Shown here piece by piece: positions 1-7,535 of a DNA stretch of 25,775 nt. A model generated the notes under the pieces. That model saw only the letters and a list, made by a program, of their open reading frames with translations, did no database searches and was not told where the DNA came from. Source of the stretch: Candidatus Hodarchaeota archaeon. Its GTDB lineage: Archaea; Asgardarchaeota; Heimdallarchaeia; Hodarchaeales; Hodarchaeaceae. How positions within the stretch are numbered: the first letter of the stretch is position 1; every line of letters starts with the position of its first letter. The stretch lies in the NCBI GenBank assembly GCA_016839665.1, contig JAEOTU010000066.1:1-25775 (forward strand), written 5' to 3'. The position numbers and the translations under genes are program-made.

Positions 1-2134
1 CACAGATTACTCCACTATCGAAATTCGATTTTTTGACGCTCAACCCTGGCCTGAACTCCGATTAGCTATCGTACTCTTAATTCAAGCAATCGCACAGAAA
101 GCTAAAAATTTAATTGATAATAAGGAGAAAATTCCAAAAGTAGCGTCAACATGCCTTTACGAGAATCGGAGAAAGTCAGTTCAGTTTGGATTACTTGCTC
201 AATTTTCAACTGATGATAGTTTAGATGAAGACTTCTCAAGATTTTATAATTACGACATCACGACTGGAAAAAAAGCTTCAAAACTAATGCACTCAATAAA
301 ATCCTTATTACTCTATGTGCAAGAAGAACTTGAAGGCTTTGGATCAGATCTGGTAAATTTCGTTTTACTTCCCATCCTTGGTTCTAGTGAATATGACCCA
401 CCTCTCACTGTAGCAGAATACTTGCTCTCTCTGTACAAAACATCTGGAGAAAATATATCATTCCTCCCAAGTTTATATTACTCGAAAGAAAATAGTTACC
501 CCTTAGTAGCTGCTGGAGATTTTACTTCCCTGCAACAAACTGAAGTAGAAGCTGAGACTAAAGTCAAGGAAACATCTCTTCAACAATCATTACATAAGGA
601 CATAGCTAAGAGAAGGAGTTCTATCAGAGGAGTAATCGAAAAACCAAAGAAAAAGAAACCACCGAAAGAACCAAGAAAACCCAAGAAAGCAGTTCCACCC
701 AAAAAACCACCCAAAAAACCAGTCAAAAAGAAGAAAAAAGTCCCCGCTGTTACACCTGCAATCGAAGTTATAAAACCACCAGTGCGTGCTAAAGCAGCGA
801 AAAAGAAGGTAAAAGTCCCAAAAGCTGTTACGAAACCAGCTGCCCCAGTTGTTGAAGAACTACCTGTATCATTTATATCAGCATTTGAAGAAAGTGAAGA
901 CATAGAAGTTTTCACTCCGGCAATAGAAGTCGAAGCTAAGTACCAAAAAATTGAATCTAAGATAGCTAATGTTATGAGGACACGTCGAACACAGATTGAG
1001 AAGAAAAGAAGAGAGTTCTTTAAGGCTCATCTTAAAGAAGAAAGAGTGCCATTTAAACCCCGTCCGAAGAAAGTCTCAACCGACTTTCCATCTCTAGTTT
1101 CAGGATCAGAGGTTTTTGGATACATCGAAATTAGTTTTAGTGATATCAAAAAAACTCTATATAAGTTCCAGAATAATCCAATTACTTTCATTTTCACAGC
1201 TAGAGAAGAGAAAGGTGGAGAAAAGAAGTCTAAAATAAATACTAATCTTGATTTAGAGAGTCTTGAGAAAAAAAGGGAAAGCAGGATTCCATGTTCATTT
1301 GATTTGGGGGAACTATATGGAGAGATCACTGTTAAAGTAAAAGCTATTACAGCCACAAACGAAAGTTTATTACCTCAGAGATTTTCGTTTAAACTTACCC
1401 GAAAAGATGAAGTTGCTGTTAAAGCGAAGGAATTCTATATCACAGGAAATTATGGCCCAGTAGAATGCATCTACCACGCGTTAAATGAATCAACTGATTC
1501 AGAAAAAGGTGAATTGGAACTATTTCTTGTAACTCAGTCTTCATCGGAACCTATACTGATTCACAATGAGAAATTTAATATTAAACCTAAAGAATATTTA
1601 GAATTAGCTCATAGCATCGACCTTATTGTCAATTATCAACATTCCCCTTTCTACATCGTTTCACAGATCACTATCGGACGTTTTACGAAAAATCGAGCAT
1701 TTAAAGTTATTCGGGTTCCTTACATCCAAGATACAATTTTTGTTGATTGGAATTTCACAGTTGACCCATCAAAGAGAACAAATCTCTTGGAAGGTGTTGA
1801 ACCTAAGAAACAGTACGAAATCGACTTCGTTTTTCAATTTACTAAAGCGATGCCACCTGTGACAATCACAATTTACGTTAATACGCTTCCTGGAGGTCAA
1901 ACGAAAAAATTAGTGAGCCAACGAGTTAAGAGGGATATCGATGCTGGAGATGAGTTTGTTATTCCGAGTGTGAAGTTCAAAACACCGAATAACTGTGGAT
2001 ATCTCTATTTTGATGTTGACATACTGACTGAGAAGGGAATGATTCCACTGGATTTAGTATCAGAACCACTCGCGGTTCCAACAAAAGGTGCTGTCACTTC
2101 AACTTTTGAAGAACAGCATGGATTGACTTTGTGA
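1..2134 (+). CDS. GCS2-like carboxylate-amine ligase C-terminus fused to Lys/Pro linker and beta-rich domains (5' partial)
   Basis: The reading frame is open from base 2 with no stop, so the gene starts before the window; the first ATG (287) is internal. About 710 residues are visible. The first ~40 contain TIEIRFFDAQPWPEL, followed near residue 55 by YENRRKSVQFGLLA. Both match the C-terminal half of the GCS2 glutamate-cysteine ligase / carboxylate-amine ligase family (EVRxxDTQP, then ENRWxAxxxGL), and family-like helices follow to about residue 165. Bases ~640-845 then encode a very basic Lys/Pro-rich linker. From about base 1080 to the stop the protein is beta-rich with few helices, probably two or three Ig/FN3-like sandwiches; no known motif is recognised there. 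A ligase with such a tail is unlike the stand-alone enzymes. The ATP-grasp-like catalytic core lies mostly outside the window, so activity cannot be judged. Family call is fairly sure; the tail function is unknown. Confidence 0.65.
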   Translation, partial: TDYSTIEIRFFDAQPWPELRLAIVLLIQAIAQKAKNLIDNKEKIPKVASTCLYENRRKSVQFGLLAQFSTDDSLDEDFSRFYNYDITTGKKASKLMHSIKSLLLYVQEELEGFGSDLVNFVLLPILGSSEYDPPLTVAEYLLSLYKTSGENISFLPSLYYSKENSYPLVAAGDFTSLQQTEVEAETKVKETSLQQSLHKDIAKRRSSIRGVIEKPKKKKPPKEPRKPKKAVPPKKPPKKPVKKKKKVPAVTPAIEVIKPPVRAKAAKKKVKVPKAVTKPAAPVVEELPVSFISAFEESEDIEVFTPAIEVEAKYQKIESKIANVMRTRRTQIEKKRREFFKAHLKEERVPFKPRPKKVSTDFPSLVSGSEVFGYIEISFSDIKKTLYKFQNNPITFIFTAREEKGGEKKSKINTNLDLESLEKKRESRIPCSFDLGELYGEITVKVKAITATNESLLPQRFSFKLTRKDEVAVKAKEFYITGNYGPVECIYHALNESTDSEKGELELFLVTQSSSEPILIHNEKFNIKPKEYLELAHSIDLIVNYQHSPFYIVSQITIGRFTKNRAFKVIRVPYIQDTIFVDWNFTVDPSKRTNLLEGVEPKKQYEIDFVFQFTKAMPPVTITIYVNTLPGGQTKKLVSQRVKRDIDAGDEFVIPSVKFKTPNNCGYLYFDVDILTEKGMIPLDLVSEPLAVPTKGAVTSTFEEQHGLTL

Positions 2135-2361
2135 AAAAAAATTAGAGAAAGAGGCATGCTTAATAGAACATTGGACTAGAAAGTAAATCCAAAAAATGAA
2201 GAAACAAGATATTTGTTCTGGATTGATAAATCAAAATGCTTAAGAAACAAGTAAGTCCGATAATAAAACTAACTTCAAAAAGAGTAAGAATATTAATTTG
2301 GTAAAATGTTTATCAGGAATGACAAGAACTAAAGCAAAAATAGTGAGAAAGTGGGCTTATT

Positions 2362-3642
2362 ATGGTTAAATTGAATGTTGTAAACGTTGGGAATATTGAG
2401 GGAAGATGCTACTTGCACCCCGCAGACATTAGTGCCCTTGGTGTCGAAGAATTTGATTTTGTGAAGATAACGAATGAGTTTTTGGACTGGGGAGCTGTCC
2501 AAATATTATCGTCAGACGAAGTTGCAAGGAACAGTATTGCGGTTGATGATTCCGTATTAAATTCTGCAAACATTTCTGACGGCGATCAAGTTGAGGTGGA
2601 GCCAGCCAAAATTGCTGCTGGCATTAAATCAATCAAACTCGGCATAGAACCATTAGCTGGTCAAGAGGTAGAAGAAGCAATATTGTGGATAGCAACTGAA
2701 TTTGAAGAACTTTCTAATATATTGAGAAACCGTCCTGTATTTAGTGGATTGCAGATAGCTTGGGAAGATTGCCCAATTGGAAGTATAACCGTACGTTTTA
2801 TGGGATCTGAACCACCAATACAAGAAGGAGAAATCGGTATCGTTGATCCAACTGGAAGAGAAGTCGAAATAAACATTATTCCTTTCACTGAAATGAGTTT
2901 CAATGCTGTATTGGTTCTTGATGTCTCAGGGAGTATGCAAAAGAAAGATATGAAAGTTCAAAATATCAGCGGAGCATTAGAAGGTCTTAGGAAAGGTTTA
3001 GAAGAATCTAAAGAGTTAGGTGCTTTTATTGACAAATTTATAGATGGAAAGAATGTATCTCGAGTAGATGCCGCTGCGATGGCAATTATGCTCTTTATGA
3101 GCTTAAAAATAGCTAAAGGTTGGGGAGAACAAGTTCAGCTTATTACTTTCTCTGGTGATGTGGAAAAATATTCTTTAGGCGATGCTCCGGTCATTTCCTG
3201 TGTCGGAGAAACAAAGAAAGCAGGAATCGAGAGTATTATTGGTCATGTTGTGAGGAAAACGGAAGAAAGCTCTGGACTTACTTTTCTTAGTGGCGCGGTC
3301 AATGAAGCATACAATAGTATAGAATTTTTCGACGACAATCCAACCATTAATAAAAGAAACCCTACAATGATCATTATACTGACGGACGGTAACCCAAATA
3401 AAGGCAATGGCTTAGGAGTAAATCCAATACCTGTAGTTAGAAAACAAGTAGAAGTACACCCTGAAGTAGTCCTATATACCATAGGTTTGGGAGAAGCTGA
3501 TAGATTGATGCTTAGACGAGTAGGCGAAATAGGCCGTGGGGGTTCTCTAATGGCAGATGATTTAGAGCAACTCATAGAATTTTACGATAGCCTTGCCCAG
3601 AACTTTCAAATGGTCGTGAAGATGAAGAAACAGGCAGAATAG
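2362..3642 (+). CDS. Cdc48-N-like double-psi barrel + von Willebrand A domain protein
   Basis: The product is 426 residues. Residues ~1-85 look like the N-terminal substrate/cofactor-binding domain of Cdc48/VAT: a beta-rich segment with LHPADISALGVEEFDFVKI near the start and ISDGDQVEVEPA at its end, matching the repeated GxxxGDxVEV pattern. Residues ~88-177 resemble the second half of that module. A VWA domain follows with a complete metal site (MIDAS): D187-x-S189-x-S191, T307 in LTFLSGAV, and T341-D342-G343 after a hydrophobic strand. There is no AAA+ ATPase domain and no signal peptide or membrane segment, so it should be cytosolic. By family knowledge, VWA domains bind partners through a metal ion and Cdc48-N domains recruit ubiquitin-like or adaptor proteins. 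The pairing suggests an adaptor or receptor, which is inference. It follows the GCS2 fusion after 227 bases on the same strand. No strong ribosome site is seen before the ATG. Confidence 0.72.
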   Translation: MVKLNVVNVGNIEGRCYLHPADISALGVEEFDFVKITNEFLDWGAVQILSSDEVARNSIAVDDSVLNSANISDGDQVEVEPAKIAAGIKSIKLGIEPLAGQEVEEAILWIATEFEELSNILRNRPVFSGLQIAWEDCPIGSITVRFMGSEPPIQEGEIGIVDPTGREVEINIIPFTEMSFNAVLVLDVSGSMQKKDMKVQNISGALEGLRKGLEESKELGAFIDKFIDGKNVSRVDAAAMAIMLFMSLKIAKGWGEQVQLITFSGDVEKYSLGDAPVISCVGETKKAGIESIIGHVVRKTEESSGLTFLSGAVNEAYNSIEFFDDNPTINKRNPTMIIILTDGNPNKGNGLGVNPIPVVRKQVEVHPEVVLYTIGLGEADRLMLRRVGEIGRGGSLMADDLEQLIEFYDSLAQNFQMVVKMKKQAE

Positions 3643-3664
3643 GTCTATCTTTAACCAAAACCTG

Positions 3665-3688
3665 TCTCTTTCCTTTTTTTGATTTTTT
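3665..3688 (+). terminator. T-rich transcription terminator after the VWA gene
   Basis: A run of T-rich sequence (two T tracts of six to eight) begins about 23 bases after the VWA stop codon and ahead of the next promoter. Archaeal polymerases stop at such oligo-T tracts without a hairpin. Confidence 0.5.
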
Positions 3689-3759
3689 AACATCTAGTCT
3701 CTGAAGCCAGATAATGGTAACTTTGAATTACATCAACAAGTTATGATGGAATCTCTAAG

Positions 3760-3770
3760 TTATATTTTTA
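3760..3770 (+). promoter_or_regulatory. TATA-like box for the AMP phosphorylase gene
   Basis: TTATATTTTTA lies about 75 bases before the chosen ATG and just after the upstream T-rich terminator, as expected for an archaeal promoter with a leader of roughly 50 bases. Confidence 0.45.
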
Positions 3771-3841
3771 TAGAATAGTGATAACAGTTTTCCTCCCTAT
3801 TCTGGTATGAATTTGGGTCTTTGCCATTTGTGGGATTAATG

Positions 3842-5359
3842 ATGAAATTTAGGATTCGCAAAATCTCAATGGAACCTAAGAATATCGCTATAATTTCTCG
3901 TCTAAATAACGAAAACGTTGTTCCACAAGCAAGATTTCGTCTTTCTTTCGGTCAGAAAGAAATACCAGTCAGTCAGGTTCTTAAAGTAGAGGATTGGGTC
4001 AAAGAAGATGAGATAGGCCTATCCCTCTCTCTGATAAAAAGTTTGGGAGCTAACGAGGGTGATGAAGTAGTTTTACAAACACAGAGCCGCTCAACATCAA
4101 CAAGCTATTCTTTAATTAAGCAACGGATTCTCCAACCTGGCAAAACCTTCAATAATGCTGAAATCGATCAAATTATTGGAGACATTACTTCCGGAGTCCT
4201 TTCTCCTTTGGAGTCGTCAGTTTTTATAACATCTCAACTTTTTCAAGATTGGAATCTTTCGGAAGTTGAGTATTTGACAAGGGCTATTGCGTGTTCTGGT
4301 CAGATGATAGATTGGAAAGATAGCATAATTTTTGACAAACATAGTTTAGGAGGAGTTCCAGGTAACAAAGTGTCATTGTTGATCGTACCAATTATCGCTG
4401 CTGCTGGATTGACAATTCCAAAAACAAGTAGTCGAGCTATTACTAGTCCTTCTGGAACTGCGGACACAATGGAAGCGTTAGGTTGTGAAATCGAATTCAC
4501 TATTGATGAAATAGTAGAAATCGCGAAACGGACTAATGGGCTCATTGCATGGACTGGAGGATTGAATATTGTACCAGCAGATGAGAAGATTATCAGAGAT
4601 GTACAATTTCCTTTAGGTATTGATCCCGAACCAATGATGATAGCCTCAGTACTGTCAAAAAAGGTTGCTATGGGTGTACAATTTTTGGTATTGGATATTC
4701 CAACTGGGGGTGGCACCAAGGTCGATAATATGGAATCGGGGAAAAGAATCGCTCATCGATTCGCTGAACTAGGCCTACGACTGGGTATTCGTATCGAAAG
4801 TGGAATCACTTACGGAAGTAGTCCAGTAGGACATGCGATTGGACCTGCTCTTGAAGCTCGTGAGGCACTAACAGCCTTGATTAATCCTCAACAAGCTTCA
4901 GATTCGTTAATTGGAAAAAGTACCTCACTTGCTGGAATTCTTCTAGAGATGTCTGGTAAGGCAATTCAAGGAAGCGGTCAAGATGCAGCTTTGGAATTAC
5001 TAAATTCAGGGAAAGCATATAGAAAATTCCAAGAGATTTTGGAAGCTCAGAGTGGAGACCCTAAGATCCAACCAGAGGATATTGAGGTGGGGGAATGTGT
5101 GTACGAATATATAGCTCCTCAGAGCGGTTGGATTGTAGAGATTAATAACAAAGTTATTTCAAGAGCAGCACGAGCAGCAGGAGCTCCAATGGATAAACGT
5201 GCTGGAGTTTATTTCCTCAAAAAGAAAGACTCAGTCAAAAGAGGAGAAGTTATTTTCCAGCTATATGCTCCTGATGAAAAGAAGCTACAAGCAGCAGAAG
5301 CAGAACTAGTAAAAAATGTACCTCTGGTAATAGAAGGCATGCTACTTGCTCGTGAATAA
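3842..5359 (+). CDS. deoA: AMP phosphorylase (NMP degradation pathway)
   Basis: The product is 505 residues from the ATG at 3842; the frame also offers ATGs at 3821 and 3839, but MKFRIRKI fits the family N-terminus and 505 residues fits the archaeal enzyme (~503). Family members convert AMP (also CMP and UMP) plus phosphate to the base and ribose-1,5-bisphosphate. The first ~85 residues form the archaeal N-terminal barrel that bacterial thymidine phosphorylases lack. The core shows DKHSLGGVPGNK near residue 165 and SPSGTADTMEALG near 204, the nucleoside phosphorylase signature, plus a C-terminal AGVYFLKKKDSVKRGE-type barrel segment. In archaea this enzyme works with ribose-1,5-bisphosphate isomerase and form III RuBisCO; neither is in the window. 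It is followed by its own spacer and a separate promoter, so it is probably monocistronic. Thymidine phosphorylase is the alternative, disfavoured by the N-terminal domain. Confidence 0.9.
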   Translation: MKFRIRKISMEPKNIAIISRLNNENVVPQARFRLSFGQKEIPVSQVLKVEDWVKEDEIGLSLSLIKSLGANEGDEVVLQTQSRSTSTSYSLIKQRILQPGKTFNNAEIDQIIGDITSGVLSPLESSVFITSQLFQDWNLSEVEYLTRAIACSGQMIDWKDSIIFDKHSLGGVPGNKVSLLIVPIIAAAGLTIPKTSSRAITSPSGTADTMEALGCEIEFTIDEIVEIAKRTNGLIAWTGGLNIVPADEKIIRDVQFPLGIDPEPMMIASVLSKKVAMGVQFLVLDIPTGGGTKVDNMESGKRIAHRFAELGLRLGIRIESGITYGSSPVGHAIGPALEAREALTALINPQQASDSLIGKSTSLAGILLEMSGKAIQGSGQDAALELLNSGKAYRKFQEILEAQSGDPKIQPEDIEVGECVYEYIAPQSGWIVEINNKVISRAARAAGAPMDKRAGVYFLKKKDSVKRGEVIFQLYAPDEKKLQAAEAELVKNVPLVIEGMLLARE

Positions 5360-5382
5360 TTTTTCATGAAATAGAATAAATC

Positions 5383-5392
5383 GATATATTTA
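5383..5392 (+). promoter_or_regulatory. TATA box for the Toprim gene; probable leaderless start
   Basis: GATATATTTA is centred about 29 bases before the GTG start at 5417. This places transcription initiation at or within a few bases of the start codon, and there is no Shine-Dalgarno motif, so the mRNA is probably leaderless. Confidence 0.55.
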
Positions 5393-5416
5393 ATCATTTG
5401 TGTAGGCTAAGTACCT

Positions 5417-5839
5417 GTGTCAGACCTTCCATTATTACTACCAAAGTTCATTCAATACTGTAATGAACTTGGGGATGATGCTCTTTTTATCGTTGAAGGA
5501 AAAAGAGATACTGAAACACTACGATTGTTAGGTATTGAAGGACAGATCATAGAAAAGGGAATATTATCACTGAACGAGTTGATTGATTCAGTATTCCGTG
5601 CCCCAATTCTTGTCATTTTGACGGACTTCGACCAGGAGGGAAAACATTTACGTAAGGTCATAATAAAAGAGATGCAACGAAAAGGGTATGCAAAAATAGA
5701 TAATTATGCTAGACAGTTACTGTACAGGTTCTGTAGAGCCTATCGAATCACTGAAATAGAAGATCTCGACCGATTTGCTTCTAACACACAAGTTCAAGAC
5801 CAAGAGGTGAATCAAGGGAGTTACGGTAAAAGAACATAA
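5417..5839 (+). CDS. Small Toprim-domain protein (UPF0292-like)
   Basis: The product is 140 residues and starts at GTG. A single Toprim domain is visible: IVEGKRD with the catalytic-type Glu27, then a hydrophobic strand ending LTDFDQEGK with the D70-x-D72 pair that binds magnesium. These are the defining residues of the fold shared by primases, topoisomerases and RNase M5. The size and the VEGKRD motif match the archaeal small Toprim family (UPF0292), whose members resemble RNase M5 but whose substrate is not known to me. The last ~25 residues are polar and look unstructured. It lies 57 bases after AMP phosphorylase but has its own TATA-like box, so I see no functional tie. A role in nucleic-acid cleavage is inference from the fold. 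Confidence 0.8.
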   Translation: MSDLPLLLPKFIQYCNELGDDALFIVEGKRDTETLRLLGIEGQIIEKGILSLNELIDSVFRAPILVILTDFDQEGKHLRKVIIKEMQRKGYAKIDNYARQLLYRFCRAYRITEIEDLDRFASNTQVQDQEVNQGSYGKRT

Positions 5840-5876
5840 AAGACTTATATGCCATTAATTGTCGTTGTTGCAATCG

Positions 5877-5885
5877 TTTATATTA
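5877..5885 (+). promoter_or_regulatory. TATA box for the threonine dehydrogenase gene
   Basis: TTTATATTA lies about 75 bases before the ATG at 5958, inside a strongly AT-rich spacer. A second candidate, CTTATATG, begins at 5844, closer to the end of the Toprim gene. Confidence 0.4.
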
Positions 5886-5957
5886 TTTATTTAATTATAT
5901 TCTCAATTAAATAAGAGAAAAATCCAAATTTGTAATTGAAATCACTGGGTGAAAATA

Positions 5958-7037
5958 ATGCAGGCAATTATGAAGACGAAAGAGGAAAAAGGATTCCAAA
6001 TTCAAGATGTTCCTGAACCTGAGATAACCCATGCAAATGAAGTTAAAGTTAAAGTTGATGTCGCTTCAATCTGTGGTACAGATCATCATATGTGGAATTA
6101 TGACCAATGGGCTCAAAGAAGATTGCCGCCAGCTATCCCATTTATTGCAGGTCATGAATTGGGAGGGGAGGTCGTAGAAATCGGCACTGATGTAAAAAAT
6201 CTTCAGATAGGAGACAAAGTCTCACTAGAATGTCATGAGGCTTGTGGTACATGTTATCAATGTCGAAGTGATCGAATGCACATTTGTCGTTATACCAAAG
6301 TATTCGGTGTGGATAAAGATGGTATATTTACAAATTTTACGGTCGTTCCAGAACTCAATTTAGTAAAAAATGATGCAAACCTTGATCCAGCCCTCGCTTC
6401 TCTGCAAGATCCCCTAGGAAATGCAATCCATACAGCTTTTCCTAAAGGGTTAACCGAAGATGAAGGGATTGCTGGTAAAAATGTATTTATAACTGGTTGT
6501 GGACCGATAGGCCTGATGGCAATTCCAGTAGTAAAGGCATTTGGAGCAGCACAGGTCTTTGCTAGTGGTGGAGGTCGAAATATGTCAAGACTTGAGATGG
6601 CTAAGGAATTAGGAGCAGATATGGTGCTTAATGCTCGCGAAGAAGGAGACAGTATTCCAAAAATTGTTAAAGACGCAACTGATGGAAATGGTGTTGATAT
6701 TCTTCTAGAAATGTCTGGTAATGTTCACGCCCTTCGACAGGGATTAGAAGCATTAACATTAGGCGGCCGGGTTTCATTATTAGGCTTTTTCCCTGGCCCA
6801 ATTGAATTTGATATTAATTCATTAATGGTAAGTAAAGGGGCCAGTGTGTATGGAATTGCTGGGCGTCGTATGTTTGAAACATGGCAAGTTATGGGAGGTA
6901 TATTAAAATCAAAAAATTTCCAAAAACAGTTAAAGAAGCTAATAACTAACAGAGTCAACATGTCTGACTGGGAAAAGGGGATGCTTGAGATCCACGAGAA
7001 AAGAGCAATAAAAATTGTTATGGATCCGTTTAACTGA
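5958..7037 (+). CDS. tdh: L-threonine 3-dehydrogenase (zinc-dependent MDR family)
   Basis: The product is 359 residues and would oxidise L-threonine to 2-amino-3-ketobutyrate with NAD. I chose ATG 5958 over the GTG at 5949 because GGTGA (5948-5952) is a good ribosome site at the right distance and MQAIMKTK matches the family start. Catalytic zinc ligands are visible in SICGTDHH (Cys39) and AGHELGGE (His66-Glu67). The structural zinc site is complete, with four cysteines at about 96, 99, 102 and 110 in the family spacing. A Rossmann GCGPIG follows near residue 180. LLGFFPGP and YGIAGRRMFETW match Tdh, not generic alcohol dehydrogenases, down to the family-typical GRxxxETW motif. It converges with a small unknown gene that ends 10 bases away on the other strand. 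No glycine C-acetyltransferase partner gene is present. Confidence 0.9.
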   Translation: MQAIMKTKEEKGFQIQDVPEPEITHANEVKVKVDVASICGTDHHMWNYDQWAQRRLPPAIPFIAGHELGGEVVEIGTDVKNLQIGDKVSLECHEACGTCYQCRSDRMHICRYTKVFGVDKDGIFTNFTVVPELNLVKNDANLDPALASLQDPLGNAIHTAFPKGLTEDEGIAGKNVFITGCGPIGLMAIPVVKAFGAAQVFASGGGRNMSRLEMAKELGADMVLNAREEGDSIPKIVKDATDGNGVDILLEMSGNVHALRQGLEALTLGGRVSLLGFFPGPIEFDINSLMVSKGASVYGIAGRRMFETWQVMGGILKSKNFQKQLKKLITNRVNMSDWEKGMLEIHEKRAIKIVMDPFN

Positions 7038-7046
7038 TTTCGAAAA

Positions 7047-7370
7047 CTAATTTCCTAAAAGTCTCCTCAACAACCCCGTCTTCTTAAAATGTTTATGCCA
7101 CTGGCGCAAAATTTCATCCGCGACGTCATAGGGTCCTGTTAACGCATAGAAGTCAATGCCTGCATTGATAGCCATTTTTCGCAAATATTCCCGATCAAGC
7201 TGATTCTCCTCGATTGAAATTGTCTTTAATTTGCTTCCCATCTTAAAAAAGGTTAATTGATACCCTATTTTAGACTTGATCATCTCAACAAAGTAATTTC
7301 GACTTGAGGGAACTTGAAATCTAATTTTCCGTTTCTTGGATACCAAAAAAAGACCCATTTCCTTCCTCAT
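7047..7370 (-). CDS. Hypothetical protein, 107 residues
   Basis: I do not recognise this protein. It fills the gap between two convergent/divergent neighbours and has no competing frame. The likely start is the ATG at 7370, or the ATG four codons later (7358). The N-terminal half is basic with alternating hydrophobic residues (beta-like). The C-terminal half is helical, with AINAGIDFYALTGPYD, then ADEILRQWHKHFKKTGLLRRLLG, an amphipathic basic tail. No transmembrane segment, signal peptide or cysteine is seen. An AT-rich TATA-like stretch lies just upstream on the minus strand. It is divergent from the large solenoid gene, which may or may not mean shared regulation. The natural-looking composition and lack of overlap argue that it is real. 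Confidence 0.5.
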   Translation of the reverse strand: MRKEMGLFLVSKKRKIRFQVPSSRNYFVEMIKSKIGYQLTFFKMGSKLKTISIEENQLDREYLRKMAINAGIDFYALTGPYDVADEILRQWHKHFKKTGLLRRLLGN

Positions 7371-7479
7371 TATTATTCTAAATAAATGTTATCTCTCAAT
7401 CAATTACCTGACCTTTCTCATTTAGGTTATTCTGTATTTTTTTTTAGTCTTCAGAAAAAATAAAAATAGATGATTTCTA

Positions 7480-7489
7480 CTTATAAAAA
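7480..7489 (+). promoter_or_regulatory. TATA box for the solenoid gene
   Basis: CTTATAAAAA lies about 40 bases before the ribosome binding site GAGGGGA (7524-7530). A start of transcription near 7508-7513 would give a short leader that includes this site and reach the proposed CTG start at 7536. Confidence 0.5.
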
Positions 7490-7535
7490 TTGTTAGGATT
7501 TACTCTAATCAGCTCAAAAAACCGAGGGGAATCAA

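Noticed and set aside
580..915. Minus-strand frame of 111 residues, rich in Phe and Gly
   Set aside because: It is the mirror of the AAA/CCA-rich Lys/Pro linker on the plus strand; the composition comes from that and no promoter or ribosome site supports it.
4300..4719. Minus-strand frame of 139 residues within AMP phosphorylase
   Set aside because: It lies wholly inside a gene with strong family motifs on the other strand, and its protein has no recognisable features.
7431..7446. T-run that could be a terminator
   Set aside because: No plus-strand gene ends just before it; it lies in the divergent spacer, so its role cannot be assigned.
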